A stretch of 64,000 nt of DNA. Origin: Alloyangia mangrovi (GTDB lineage: Bacteria > Pseudomonadota > Alphaproteobacteria > Rhodobacterales > Rhodobacteraceae). The notes beneath the pieces were generated by a model, which was given only the letters and a program-made list of their open reading frames with translations, was not told the DNA's origin and made no database searches. The DNA is taken from the NCBI RefSeq assembly GCF_002300555.2, contig NZ_NTHN02000002.1, forward strand, positions 124,001 to 188,000, given 5' to 3'. A program made the position numbers and the translations under genes. This document shows positions 47,762 to 58,085 of the stretch, piece by piece (position 1 is the first letter of the stretch; each line of letters begins with the position of its first letter).

Positions 47762-49660
47762 ATGGGCTACAAGGACATCTACGCCGACTGGGCATCGAAC
47801 CCCGAGGGATTCTGGATGCAGGCCGCCGAGGCGATCGACTGGGACAAGGCCCCCTCGAAGGCGCTCTTCGACAAGGGCGAAGGCATGTTCGAATGGTTCG
47901 CCGACGGGCTCACCAACACCTGCTGGAACGCCGTCGACCGCCATGTCGAGAACGGCCGGGGCGAGCAGGTGGCGATCATCTGGGACAGCCCGATCACCCA
48001 CACCAAGCGCGAGATCACCTATGTCGAGCTGCGCAACCGCGTCGCCACGCTGGCCGGCGCGCTGCGCGCCAAGGGCGTCGAGAAGGGCGACCGGGTGATC
48101 ATCTATATGCCGATGATCCCCGAGGCGCTCGAGGCGATGCTCGCCTGCGCCCGGCTCGGCGCGATCCACTCGGTGGTCTTCGGCGGCTTTGCCGCGCATG
48201 AGCTGGCGGTGCGCATCGACGATGCCAAGCCCAAGTGCATCATCGCCGCCTCCTGCGGGCTCGAGCCGAACCGCGTGGTGCACTACAAGCCGCTGCTCGA
48301 CGGCGCCATCGACGCTGCAACCCACAAGCCCGACTTCTGCGTGATCTTCCAGCGCGAGCAGGAAGTGGCGACGCTGACCCCGGGCCGCGACGTGAACTGG
48401 CACGGCTTCCAGTACGGCGTCGAGCCGGCCGAATGCGTGCCGGTCGAGGGCAACCACCCGGCCTACATCCTCTACACCTCGGGCACCACCGGCCAGCCCA
48501 AGGGCGTCGTGCGCCACACCGGCGGGCACCTCGTGGCGCTGAACTGGACGATGAAGAACATCTACAATGTCGAGCCCGGCGACCGCTTCTGGGCCGCTTC
48601 GGACGTCGGCTGGGTCGTCGGTCACAGCTACATCTGCTATGCGCCGCTGATCCACGGCAACACCACCATCGTCTTCGAGGGCAAGCCTGTCGGGACCCCC
48701 GACGCGGGCACCTTCTGGCGGGTGATCTCCGAGCACAAGGTGAAGAGCTTCTTCACCGCGCCGACCGCTTTCAGGGCCGTGAAACGCGAGGATCCCAAGG
48801 GCGAGTGCGTTCGCAAATACGACCTGAGCTGCCTTCAGGCGGTCTACCTCGCCGGTGAGCGCGCCGATCCGGACACCATCCAGTGGGCGCAGACCCAGCT
48901 GGGCGTGCCGGTGATCGACCACTGGTGGCAGACCGAGACCGGCTTTGCCATCGCCGCCAACCCGCTGGGGATCGAGCAGCTGCCGGTCAAGCTGGGCAGC
49001 CCTTCGGTGCCGATGCCGGGCTACGACGTGCGCATCCTCGACGAGGGTGGCCACGAGGTGAAGGACGGCGAGCTGGGCGCCATCGCCATCAAGCTGCCGC
49101 TGCCGCCGGGCACGCTGCCGACGCTGTGGAATGCCGAGGACCGCTTCAAGTCGGCCTATCTCACCCATTTCCCCGGCTATTACGAGACCGGCGACGCGGG
49201 AATGAAGGACGCGGACGGCTATCTCTACATCATGTCCCGCACCGACGACGTGATCAATGTGGCCGGCCACCGTCTCTCGACCGGCGCGATGGAGGAGGTG
49301 CTGTCGAACCACCCCGATGTCGCCGAATGCGCGGTGATCGGGGTGAGCGACGCGCTCAAGGGGCAGCTGCCCATGGGGTTCCTGTGCCTCAACGCCGGCT
49401 GCGACCGCCCGCACGACGAGGTGGTCAGGGAGGCGGTGAAGCTGGTGCGCGACCAGATCGGCCCGGTGGCGGCCTTCAAGCTCTGCACCGTGGTCGACCG
49501 GCTGCCGAAGACCCGCTCGGGCAAGATCCTGCGCGCCACCATGGTCAAGATCGCCGATGGCGCCGAGTTCAAGACCCCCGCGACGATCGACGATCCCGCC
49601 ATCCTCGGCGAGATCCGCGAGGCGGTGACGCCGCTGGGATACGCCAAGGAGAACGCCTGA
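47762..49660 (+). CDS. prpE: Propionyl-CoA synthetase (PrpE-type AMP-forming acyl-CoA ligase)
   Basis: 632 residues. ANL-superfamily motifs: YILYTSGTTGQPKGV (phosphate loop), WWQTETG, GDAGMKDADGYLYI and the C-terminal Lys in TRSGKILR, the acetylation-controlled residue. The N-terminus YKDIYADWASNPEGFW is the PrpE signature. It activates propionate (and possibly acetate) to the CoA thioester via an acyl-adenylate. The ATG at 47762 follows gaggaggcacc. The TTTGCAAA cluster upstream suggests control by a short-chain acyl-CoA-responsive regulator. Confidence 0.95.
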   Translation: MGYKDIYADWASNPEGFWMQAAEAIDWDKAPSKALFDKGEGMFEWFADGLTNTCWNAVDRHVENGRGEQVAIIWDSPITHTKREITYVELRNRVATLAGALRAKGVEKGDRVIIYMPMIPEALEAMLACARLGAIHSVVFGGFAAHELAVRIDDAKPKCIIAASCGLEPNRVVHYKPLLDGAIDAATHKPDFCVIFQREQEVATLTPGRDVNWHGFQYGVEPAECVPVEGNHPAYILYTSGTTGQPKGVVRHTGGHLVALNWTMKNIYNVEPGDRFWAASDVGWVVGHSYICYAPLIHGNTTIVFEGKPVGTPDAGTFWRVISEHKVKSFFTAPTAFRAVKREDPKGECVRKYDLSCLQAVYLAGERADPDTIQWAQTQLGVPVIDHWWQTETGFAIAANPLGIEQLPVKLGSPSVPMPGYDVRILDEGGHEVKDGELGAIAIKLPLPPGTLPTLWNAEDRFKSAYLTHFPGYYETGDAGMKDADGYLYIMSRTDDVINVAGHRLSTGAMEEVLSNHPDVAECAVIGVSDALKGQLPMGFLCLNAGCDRPHDEVVREAVKLVRDQIGPVAAFKLCTVVDRLPKTRSGKILRATMVKIADGAEFKTPATIDDPAILGEIREAVTPLGYAKENA

Positions 49661-49763
49661 CCGGGCTGACCGGGCGCCACTTCGGTGCCCCGCGCACACG
49701 CCTGTGTGACCGCAGGCGTCTCTGGACGTGTTATCCTGCGGGCGTGAGCAGAGGAGGCCCCCG

Positions 49764-50658
49764 ATGACCGAACAGACCCGGATGACCGCAACGGACTTCA
49801 GCCCGGAGCTGCTGGAGCTCTACGATTTCTACGCCCACGGCATGATCACCAAGCGCGAGTTTCTCGATCGCGCCGGCACGTTTGCCGTGGGCGGGCTGAC
49901 CGCCGCCGCGATCCTGTCGATGATGAGCCCGGATTACGCGTTGGCCGAACAGGTCAGCTTCAACGATCCAAACATTCTCGCCGAGTGGATCACCTATCCC
50001 TCGCCCAACGGCCATGGCGAGATGCGCGCCTACCTCGTGCGCCCAACCGGACGCGGGGCCGCGCCGGGCGTCGTGGTGGTGCACGAGAACCGCGGCCTCA
50101 ACCCCTATATCCAGGACGTCGCGCGGCGGCTCGCCAAGGCCGGGTTCATCGCCATGGCTCCGGACGGGCTGACGCCGCTGGGGGGGCTATCCCGGAAACG
50201 ACGAGGAAGGCCGGGCGCTGCAACAGCAGGTCGATGGCGAGAAGCTGATGAACGATTTCTTCGCCGCCGTCGAATTCCTCATGGCCCATGACGCGGTGAC
50301 CGGCAAGGTCGGCATCACCGGTTTCTGCTACGGCGGCGGCGTAGCCAATGCCGCGGCGGTGGCCTATCCCGAGCTGGGTGCCGCGGTGCCTTTCTACGGG
50401 CGCCAGCCCGACGCCGCCGACGTGCCACGGATTAGGGCGCCGATCCTGCTGCATTACGGCGCGCTCGACGAGCGGGTCAATGCCGGCTGGCCCGCCTACA
50501 AGGAGGCTCTGGAGGCCAACGGCAAGACCTTCGAGGCATATATCTACGAGGGTGCCAACCACGGCTTCCACAACGACTCCACGCCGCGCTACGACGCCGA
50601 GGCGGCGGAGCTTGCGTGGTCGCGCACCCTCGACTGGTTCAACAGGTATCTCGGCTGA
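49764..50658 (+). pseudogene. Dienelactone hydrolase family protein, frameshifted at a G7 tract
   Basis: The N-terminal part carries a Tat-like membrane signal (REFLDRAGTFAVGGLTAAA, no clear RR pair) and the DLH start with Glu in VVHENRGL. It breaks after APDGLTPLGG at GGGGGGG (50180-50186). In the next frame the protein goes on YPGNDEEGRALQQQVDGEK, nucleophile Cys in TGFCYGGG, Asp in YGALDERVN and His in ANHGFHND to 50658. Removing one G restores a continuous ~297-residue hydrolase, probably periplasmic. A gaggagg site precedes the ATG at 49764. Catalytic Cys, Asp and His are all intact after correction. Confidence 0.8.
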
Positions 50659-50676
50659 GCGGGCCCGCGCGCCCGG

Positions 50677-51720
50677 CTAGTCGGATCGGGGCAGCAGCAC
50701 CCCCACGGCAAGCTCCGGCTCGGCACCGCCGCCCTGCGCCTTGCGATATTCGGCGGGTGTGATGCCACGCTCGGCCTTCAGCGTGCGCGACAGGTGCGGC
50801 CCGTCGCAGAAGCCGCAGGCCAGCGCCACCTCGGTGACCGAGGCATCGGTGCCGCGCAGCCGGATCAGCGCCCGCTCGAGCCGCAGCTCCATGTAGGCCT
50901 TGAGCGGGGTCTGCTTGAGGTCCGCGAGGAAGCGCCGTTCCAGCGTCCGGCGCGAGGTGCCGAGCTCGCGGGCGATCTCGTCGATAGGCTTCGGCATCTC
51001 GATGTGCTGCTGCATCCGCAGCACTGCGCGTTTCACCAACTCGTCGCGGGCGCGGCGGGTGAGTGCCTGCCCGGGCTGCGCCTTCTCGCCGCTCATCGCC
51101 TCGTCGATCATCATGATGTTGAGACTCTTGATCGCCGCCGACTGGCCGATGTGGCGCTGCACGAGGAATGCCGCGAGATGCGCCGCGCCATGCCCGCCCG
51201 AACAGGTCAGCCGGTCGCGGTCGACCACGAAGATCTGGTCCGAGACGGGGGTTTCCGCTTCGAACCGATCTACGAAATCCTGATGGTGGAACCAGCTCAC
51301 GCAGCAGCGGTAGCCCTTGAGCAGCCCCAGTTCCTGCAGGATGAACACACCGGTACAGAGGCCGACCACCGGCACACCGGCCGCCGCCTGCCGCTTGAGA
51401 TAGGCGAGTTCGGCAGGACTCAGCGCCGCCTCGTCGCTGATCAGCCCACCCACGACCACCAGATAATCGTAGCTCCCGGCATTGCGCAGCCGGGTTTCGG
51501 GCTGCACCCGCACGCCGCAGCTCGAGCGGACCGGGCCGAGCGTGTCCGAGAGCACCGTCCACTCGCAGAGGATCGGGCGGGACATGTCGGCCTCGTCGGC
51601 GGCGAGCCGCAGCACATCGACGAAATTGGCGAAGGCCGAGAGGGTGAACCGCCCCGCGAGAAGAAAGGCGACACGCAGGCGCTTGTTGGGCTGGGCAGGG
51701 GGCATGGCGGGATTCTTCAT
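50677..51720 (-). CDS. GlxA-family AraC-type transcriptional regulator
   Basis: About 347 residues. The N-terminal two thirds is a DJ-1/PfpI-like sensor with VVGLCTGVFILQELGLL at the nucleophile-elbow position. The C-terminal third is an AraC HTH pair: IDEIARELGTSRRTLERRFL and VTEVALACGFCDGPHLSRTL. Members such as GbdR and SouR regulate betaine and sarcosine catabolism, which fits its divergence from the soxBDAG-purU operon. The start is uncertain: ATG at 51720 is chosen; 51768 and 51705 are in frame and none has a strong ribosome site. Confidence 0.88.
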   Translation of the reverse strand: MKNPAMPPAQPNKRLRVAFLLAGRFTLSAFANFVDVLRLAADEADMSRPILCEWTVLSDTLGPVRSSCGVRVQPETRLRNAGSYDYLVVVGGLISDEAALSPAELAYLKRQAAAGVPVVGLCTGVFILQELGLLKGYRCCVSWFHHQDFVDRFEAETPVSDQIFVVDRDRLTCSGGHGAAHLAAFLVQRHIGQSAAIKSLNIMMIDEAMSGEKAQPGQALTRRARDELVKRAVLRMQQHIEMPKPIDEIARELGTSRRTLERRFLADLKQTPLKAYMELRLERALIRLRGTDASVTEVALACGFCDGPHLSRTLKAERGITPAEYRKAQGGGAEPELAVGVLLPRSD

Positions 51721-51929
51721 GGTTTGGCGGAAACGTACAGGCGAAGATCGCACAGGGGAAGGGCTCATCGGTCCGCCAGCCCGCCCGCACCCTGCGCGGA
51801 GGTGCCAGAGCGCCGGAAAACGAGATTTGACGCTTCAGTTCATTTCAGATGGCGCATTTCTTCACATCCATGCCCGCCGTATAACTTAGCAAGGCCCCTC
51901 AGCACTCCCACCACAGCCGGGGCCCGCCA

Positions 51930-53183
51930 ATGACGCGCTTCAACGCCTTTTCCCTCCTCAAGAACGCCGTGACCGGCCATAAGGGCTGGACCGAGCAATG
52001 GCCGGACAGCCAGCCGAAGGCCGAGTACGACGTGGTCGTCGTCGGTGCCGGCGGGCACGGGCTCGGCGCGGCCTATTACCTTGCCGCCCAGCACGGCATC
52101 ACCAATATCGCGGTGATCGACAAGGGCTGGCTCGGCGGCGGCAACACCGGGCGCAACACCACGATCATCCGCTCGAACTACCTCTATGACGAGAGCGCGC
52201 GGCTGTTCGACCATTCGGTGGACCTGTGGCAGACCCTCAGCCAGGAGCTGAACTACAACGTCATGTACTCCAACCGCGGCGTGCTGATGCTGGCGCACAC
52301 GGTGCATGACGTGCAGAGCTTCAAGCGGCACGTGCACGCCAACCGGCTCAACGGCGTCGACAACCGCTGGCTTACGCCGCAGGAGTGCAAGGAGTACTGC
52401 CCGCCGATCAACATCTCCAAGACCTCGCGCTACCCGGTGATGGGCGGCGCGCTGCAGGAGCGGGCGGGCACGGCGCGGCATGACGCGGTGGCCTGGGGCT
52501 ATGCCCGGGGCGCGGCGGCGCGCGGCGTCGACATCATCCAGAACTGCGCGGTGACCGCGATCCGCCGCAACCCCGACGGCTCGGTCGCGGGCGTCGACAC
52601 CGAGAAGGGCTTCATCAAGGCGAAGAAGGTCGCGGTCTCGGCCTCGGGCCACAACACGCAGGTGATGGCCACCGCCGATGTGCGCCTGCCGCTCGAGTCG
52701 ATGCCGCTGCAGGCGCTGGTCTCCGAGCCGGTGAAGCCGATCTTCCCCTGCGTGGTCATGTCCAACGCCGTGCACGCCTATTGCAGCCAGTCCGACAAGG
52801 GCGAGCTGGTCATCGGCTCGGGCACCGACCAATACGTCAGCTATTCCCAGCGCGGCGGCCTGCCGCTGATCGAACATACCATCGCGGCGATCTCGGAGGT
52901 CTTCCCGATCTTCAACCGCATGCGGATGCTGCGCAAATGGGCGGGGATCACCGACAACACCCCGGACCGCTCGCCGATCATCGGCAAGACCCCGGTGAAG
53001 AACCTCTACGTCAACTGCGGCTGGGGGACGGGCGGCTTCAAGGCCACGCCGGGCTCGGCGCATGTCTTCGCCTGGACCATCGCCAAGGACGAGCCCCACC
53101 CGATCAACGCCCCCTTCACGCTCGACCGGTTCCGCACCGGCCGGCTGATCGACGAAGCCGCCGCGGCCGCAGTTGCGCATTAA
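51930..53183 (+). CDS. soxB: Sarcosine oxidase subunit beta
   Basis: 417 residues. FAD-binding VVVVGAGGHGLGAAYYLA near residue 32, the HG(I)TN segment with GGGNTGRNTTIIRSNY, and a C-terminal CGWGTGGFKATPGS. It holds noncovalent FAD and covalent FMN and demethylates sarcosine to glycine with 5,10-methylene-THF formation by the alpha subunit. It is the first gene of the operon soxB-soxD-soxA-soxG-purU and is divergent from a GlxA-type regulator. Confidence 0.96.
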   Translation: MTRFNAFSLLKNAVTGHKGWTEQWPDSQPKAEYDVVVVGAGGHGLGAAYYLAAQHGITNIAVIDKGWLGGGNTGRNTTIIRSNYLYDESARLFDHSVDLWQTLSQELNYNVMYSNRGVLMLAHTVHDVQSFKRHVHANRLNGVDNRWLTPQECKEYCPPINISKTSRYPVMGGALQERAGTARHDAVAWGYARGAAARGVDIIQNCAVTAIRRNPDGSVAGVDTEKGFIKAKKVAVSASGHNTQVMATADVRLPLESMPLQALVSEPVKPIFPCVVMSNAVHAYCSQSDKGELVIGSGTDQYVSYSQRGGLPLIEHTIAAISEVFPIFNRMRMLRKWAGITDNTPDRSPIIGKTPVKNLYVNCGWGTGGFKATPGSAHVFAWTIAKDEPHPINAPFTLDRFRTGRLIDEAAAAAVAH

Positions 53184-53194
53184 GGACGACGCCC

Positions 53195-53497
53195 ATGCTT
53201 CTGATTCATTGCCCCTATTGCGACGAGACGCTGCCCGAGGTCGAGTTCACCTATGCCGGCGAGGCGCACATTGCCCGCCCCGAGAACCCCTCGGAGATGA
53301 GCGACGACGCCTGGCAGCAGTTCCTCTTCATGCGTGACAACGTGAAGGGCGACCACTTCGAGCGCTGGCGCCACCTGCATGGCTGCGGACGCTTCTTCAA
53401 CGCCGTGCGCAACACCGTCACCGACAAGTTCCTCACCACCTACAAGGCGGGCGCGCCCCGTCCCGATCTCGCCGCGCTGAAGGAGGGCCAGAAATGA
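53195..53497 (+). CDS. soxD: Sarcosine oxidase subunit delta
   Basis: 100 residues with a zinc-ribbon-like CPYCDE motif at 6-11, the segment HIARPENPSEMSDDAWQQFLF, and a C-terminal HLHGCGRFFNAVRNT. SoxD binds zinc and completes the heterotetramer. It starts 11 bases after soxB, and its stop overlaps the soxA start by 4 bases (ATGA). Confidence 0.95.
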   Translation: MLLIHCPYCDETLPEVEFTYAGEAHIARPENPSEMSDDAWQQFLFMRDNVKGDHFERWRHLHGCGRFFNAVRNTVTDKFLTTYKAGAPRPDLAALKEGQK

Positions 53498-56483
53498 GCA
53501 GCTACCGCGTTTCCGGCAAGGGCAGGGTCAACCAGACCCGCCCGGTGAACTTCACCTTCGACGGCAAGACCTACCAGGGCTTCGAGGGCGACACGGTTGC
53601 CTCGGCGCTCTTGGCCAATGGCGTGCACCTGATGGGCCGCTCGTTCAAGTACCACCGCCCGCGCGGGCCGGTGGCGGCGGGCTCCGAAGAGCCCAACGCG
53701 CTGATCGGCACCCGCCGCGGCCCGGCCGCTACGAGCCCAACACCCGCGCCACGGTGCAGGAGATCTGGGGCGGGCTCGAGACCACCTCGCAGAACAAGTT
53801 CCCGAGCCTGAAGTTCGACATCGGCGCAGTGAACGACGGCGCCTACATGCTGTTCTCGGCCGGGTTCTACTACAAGACCTTTATGTGGCCGCGCAGCTTC
53901 TGGGACAAGGTCTACGAGCCCTTCATCCGCGCCGCCGCCGGGCTCGGTGTCAGCCCGACCGAGGAGGACCCCGACAGCTACGCCTCGCGCAACCTGCATT
54001 GCGACGTGCTGATCGTCGGCGCCGGGCCGTCTGGTATTGCCGCCGCGCGCGTGGCGGCGGAGGCGGGCCTGAAGGTCGTGCTGGTCGACGAGAACGCGGA
54101 AGCGGGCGGCACGCTGCTGTCCGAGCCGCAGGCGCAGATCGACGGCGCTGCCGCGTGGGACTGGCTGGCCGCCGAGCTGGCCGCGCTGAAGGCGGCAGGC
54201 GTCAAGGTCATGACCCGTACCACCGCCATCGGATACTACCACCAGAACCTCATCGGCCTTTGCGAGCGGCTGACCGACCACCTGCCGAACCTGCCCGCCG
54301 ACACCCCGCGCGAGCGGCTGTGGCGGGTACGCGCGAAGCAGGTGGTGCTGGCGCAGGGCGCGCTGGAAAAGCCGCTGGTGTTCCACGGCAACGACCGCCC
54401 CGGCGTGATGCTGGCGGGTTCGGCGCAGACCTATCTCAACCGCTACGGCGTGCTGGTGGGCCAGCGCCCCGTCGTGCTGACCTCGCATGACAGCGCCTGG
54501 TACGCCGCCTTCGATCTGTCGGACGCGGGTGCCAAGGTGCAGGCGATCGCCGACACCCGGGGCAGCGTCAACGAAGAGCTGCTGGCCGGGGCCCGCCAGC
54601 GCGGCATCCCGGTCAAGCTCGGGCGCACCGCCACCGCCACCAAGGGCCGCCTGCGGGTGAGCTCGATCCGGCTCAACCCGGTGTCAGGCGGCAAGGTCGG
54701 TTCGGGCGAGGACATCGCCTGCGACGCGGTGTTGATGTCGGGCGGCTGGACGCCCTCGCTGCACCTCTTCTCGCACACCAAGGGCACGCTGGCCTGGGAC
54801 GACGACCGCACCACCTTCCTGCCCGAGCGCACGCCGGAGGATTGCGTCATCGCCGGCGCGAGCCGCGGTCTCTGGGGCATCGAGGCGGTGCTGAACGACG
54901 GCGCCGAGAAGGGCCGGGAGGTCGTGGCGGCGCTCGGCAAGTCTGCCGGAGCCCACGCATATGGCGTCGCGCAGGACCGTCCCGGCACCGGCGTGTCGCA
55001 CAAGGAACTGCCGACCGACCGCTCGGCCGGCAAGGCCAAGGCCTTCGTCGACTACCAGAACGACGTGACCGCCAAGGACCTGCGCCTTGCGGTGCGCGAA
55101 GGGATGCGCTCGATCGAGCACGTCAAGCGCTACACCACCAACGGCATGGCCACCGACCAGGGCAAGATGTCCAATATCAATGGCCTCAACATCGCCGCGG
55201 ATGCGCTTGGAAGGAAACAGCCTTCTGTCGGTCTGACCACTTTCCGCCCGCCCTATACGCCGACCAGCTTCGGCGCCTTCGCGGGCTATCATCGCGGTGG
55301 GCATTTCGAGGTGACCCGCAAGACCCAGATCGACCTCTGGGCCGAGGAACATGGCGCGGTCTTCGAGCCGGTCGGCCAGTGGCGCCGGGCGTGGTACTTC
55401 CCGCAGGCGGGCGAGGACATGGAGGCTGCCGTCTCGCGCGAGTGCAAGGCGACCCGCGCCAGCGTCGGCATCTTCGACGCCTCGACGCTGGGCAAGATCG
55501 AGGTCGTGGGCCCCGATGCGGTCGAGTTCATGAACCGCATGTACACCAACCCCTGGACCAAGCTCGCGCCGGGCCGCTGCCGCTATGGCCTGCTCTGCGG
55601 CGACGACGGCTTCATCCGCGACGACGGCGTCATCGGCCGCATGGGGCAGGACAAGTTCCACGTCACCACCACCACCGGTGGCGCGGCGCGGGTGCTGAAC
55701 ATGATGGAAGACTACCTGCAGACCGAGTGGCCCGACCTGAACGTCTGGCTGACCTCGACGACTGAGCAATGGTCCACCGTCGCGCTCAACGGCCCCAACG
55801 CTGCGAAGCTGCTGGCGCCGCTGGTCGAAGGCGTCGAGCTGACCGAGGAGGCCTTCCCGCACATGTCCTGCGTCGAGTGCAGCGTCGCCGGAATGCCGGC
55901 GCGGCTGTTCCGGGTCAGCTTCACCGGCGAGATCGGCTTCGAGGTCAACGTGCCCGCACCGATGGGCCGCAAGCTCTGGGAGGCGCTCTGGGAGGCAGGC
56001 CAAGAGTTCAACATCACCGCCTATGGCACGGAAACCATGCACGTTCTGCGTGCCGAGAAGGGCTACATCATCGTGGGGCAGGACACCGACGGCACGGTCA
56101 CGCCCTATGACGCGGGCATGGGCTGGTCCGTGGGCAAGGCCAAGCCCGACTTCGTCGGCAAGCGGGGCCTCGCGCGGCCCGACCTCGTGGCCGAGGGCCG
56201 CAAGCAGCTGGTCGGCCTGCTGACCGAGGATGGCAGCAAGCTCGAGGAGGGGGCGCAGATCGTCTTCGACCCGAAGCAGGCGATCCCGATGACCATGGTC
56301 GGCCACGTGACGTCTTCCTACCACTCCGACGCGGCGGGCCGTCCCATCGCGCTGGCCCTGGTGCAGGGCGGCCACGGGCGGATGGGCGAGACCGTGCACA
56401 TCCCGATGCCCGACCGCACCATCGCCGCCAAGATCACCTCGACGATCTTCGTCGATCCCGAAAACGCCCGCCTGAAGATCTGA
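53494..56483 (+). pseudogene. soxA: Sarcosine oxidase subunit alpha, frameshifted near 53724
   Basis: The N-terminal part (TRPVNFTFDGKTYQGFEGDTVASALLANG, quoted in short) encodes the ferredoxin-like/FAD region and breaks after IGTRRGP. The next frame resumes RYEPNTRATVQEIWGG and continues, through NAD-binding VLIVGAGPSGIAAARVAAE and the C-terminal GcvT-type THF domain (FRVSFTGEIGFEVNVPAP, FVGKRGLARP), to 56483. Adding one base near 53722-53726 (ccgg to ccggg) gives a continuous ~996-residue SoxA, the expected length. It catalyses methyl oxidation and transfers the one-carbon unit to THF. The break is probably a consensus error, since the rest of the operon is intact. Confidence 0.85.
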
Positions 56484-56493
56484 GGAGGCTTTG

Positions 56494-57039
56494 ATGAACG
56501 CTCCGCTTTCCGCCTTCCCGCCCGCCACGCTGGCCGAAACCTCGGCTGCCAAGGTGAGCTCGGTACTGCCAAAGGTGCGCTTCTCGCTGCGCGCCCGGGG
56601 CGAGCTGATCCCGCTCGAGCAGGCGCTCGGGGTCGCGCTGCCGCGCAAGATCGGCGAGACCGTCAAGGGCGCCGTCGAGGTGGCCTGCCTCGGTCCCGAC
56701 GAGTGGCTGGTGCTGGCCGCCGAGGCCGCGCCTGTGGCAGGCGCCTGCGCCGAGGTCTACGCGGCTCTGCCGCACAGCCTCGTCGAGATCTCGGCCCGCG
56801 AGGTGACCTTCGTCATCGAGGGGACGAGGGCCGCCGAGCTGATGACCATCGGCTGCGCGCGTGACATCGATGCCCTCAAGGTGGGCTCGGCCCGACGCAC
56901 GCTCTTCGATGGCGCCACCGTCACGCTCTGGCGCGATGCCGAGGACCGTTTCCGCATGGACGTGTGGAACAGCTTCGCCCCGCACCTGCTGCATCTTCTG
57001 CAGGTCGGCGCACGTGAACTTGCTGCAGAAAGTGTCTGA
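56494..57039 (+). CDS. soxG: Sarcosine oxidase subunit gamma
   Basis: 181 residues, GcvT-like fold, the smallest structural subunit. ACLGPDEWLVLA and SLVEISAREVTFVIEG are family-typical, as is the C-terminal FRMDVWNSFAPHLL. The ATG at 56494 follows gaggag; a TTG one codon upstream is possible. It follows soxA by 10 bases and precedes purU by 4 bases. Confidence 0.94.
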   Translation: MNAPLSAFPPATLAETSAAKVSSVLPKVRFSLRARGELIPLEQALGVALPRKIGETVKGAVEVACLGPDEWLVLAAEAAPVAGACAEVYAALPHSLVEISAREVTFVIEGTRAAELMTIGCARDIDALKVGSARRTLFDGATVTLWRDAEDRFRMDVWNSFAPHLLHLLQVGARELAAESV

Positions 57040-57043
57040 TACC

Positions 57044-57988
57044 ATGGGCGTTTTGACAGAGGTTGAGGCTCAAGCAGCGCCGGCCGCGGACAGCGTGTCC
57101 CAGAGCTCGACCTACCTGCTGACGGTGTCCTGCCCGGTGCGCACCGGCATCGTCGCGGCGATCTCGGGCTACCTTGCCGAACAGGGCTGCAACATCCACG
57201 ACAGTGCGCAATTCTCGGACCTTGCCAATGACCGCTTCTTCATGCGCCTGAGCTTCAGCTCGGAAGCGGGCCGCAGCCGCGAGACGCTCGAGGCGGGCTT
57301 TGCCGGGATTGCGGAAGAGATGGAGATGGACTTCGCCTTCCATGACCCGAGCCGGAAGACCAAGGTCGCGATCATGGTGAGCCGTTTCGGGCACTGCCTG
57401 AACGACCTGCTCTACCGTTCGCGCATCGGCGCGCTGCCGGTGGAGATCGTCGCGGTCATCTCCAACCACCTCGATTACCAGAAGGTCGTGGTGAACCACG
57501 ACATTCCCTACTACTGCGTCAAGGTCACCAAGGAGAACAAGCCCGAGGCCGAGGCCGAGCAGATGCGCATCCTGCGCGACAGCGGCGCCGAGCTGGTTGT
57601 GCTGGCGCGCTACATGCAGGTTCTGAGCGACGAGATGTGCACCGAGATGTCGGGGCGGATCATCAACATTCACCACTCGTTCCTGCCGAGCTTCAAGGGC
57701 GCCAATCCCTACAAGCAGGCCTACGAGCGCGGGGTGATGCTAATCGGGGCGACGGCGCATTACGTGACCGCCGATCTCGACGAGGGGCCGATCATCGAAC
57801 AGGACGTGATCCGCGTGACCCATGCGCAGAGCGCCTCCGACTACGTCTCGCTGGGCCGCGACGTTGAGAGCCAGGTGCTGGCGCGGGCGATCCACGCGCA
57901 TATCCACCGCCGGGTTTTCCTGAACGGAAACAAGACCGTGGTGTTTCCGGCAAGCCCCGGCGAATATGCCTCGGAGCGCATGGGCTGA
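57044..57988 (+). CDS. purU: Formyltetrahydrofolate deformylase
   Basis: 314 residues. An N-terminal ACT domain (about 24-105: LLTVSCPVRTGIVAAISGYLAEQG) is followed by a formyltransferase-type domain with MVSRFGHCLNDLLYR, LVVLARYMQVLS, and the catalytic NIHHSFLPSF and TAHYVTADLDEGPI motifs. It hydrolyses 10-formyl-THF to formate and THF, recycling the folate that SoxA loads with one-carbon units. Its place at the end of the sox operon fits that role. A bidirectional terminator follows. Confidence 0.96.
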   Translation: MGVLTEVEAQAAPAADSVSQSSTYLLTVSCPVRTGIVAAISGYLAEQGCNIHDSAQFSDLANDRFFMRLSFSSEAGRSRETLEAGFAGIAEEMEMDFAFHDPSRKTKVAIMVSRFGHCLNDLLYRSRIGALPVEIVAVISNHLDYQKVVVNHDIPYYCVKVTKENKPEAEAEQMRILRDSGAELVVLARYMQVLSDEMCTEMSGRIINIHHSFLPSFKGANPYKQAYERGVMLIGATAHYVTADLDEGPIIEQDVIRVTHAQSASDYVSLGRDVESQVLARAIHAHIHRRVFLNGNKTVVFPASPGEYASERMG

Positions 57989-58011
57989 CGCCAGCGCCCA
58001 ACGCCATGCAA

Positions 58012-58042
58012 AAGGCCCGCCGCGTTATCCGCGGCGGGCCTT
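58012..58042. terminator. Bidirectional terminator between purU and metQ
   Basis: AAGGCCCGCCGC (58012-58023) and GCGGCGGGCCTT (58031-58042) form a perfect 12-bp stem with a 7-base loop, followed by A/T-rich ends on both strands. It separates the convergent purU and metQ transcripts. Confidence 0.85.
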
Positions 58043-58085
58043 CGCATTTCGTGGCGAGGCGGGCTGGGTGCCCGCCGACCGCGGC

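Noticed and set aside
47600-49699. A 699-codon minus-strand open frame opposite prpE
   Set aside because: Antisense shadow of a clear acyl-CoA ligase.
49672-49723. Hairpins after prpE
   Set aside because: Stems are imperfect or lack a T-run, so I did not call a terminator.
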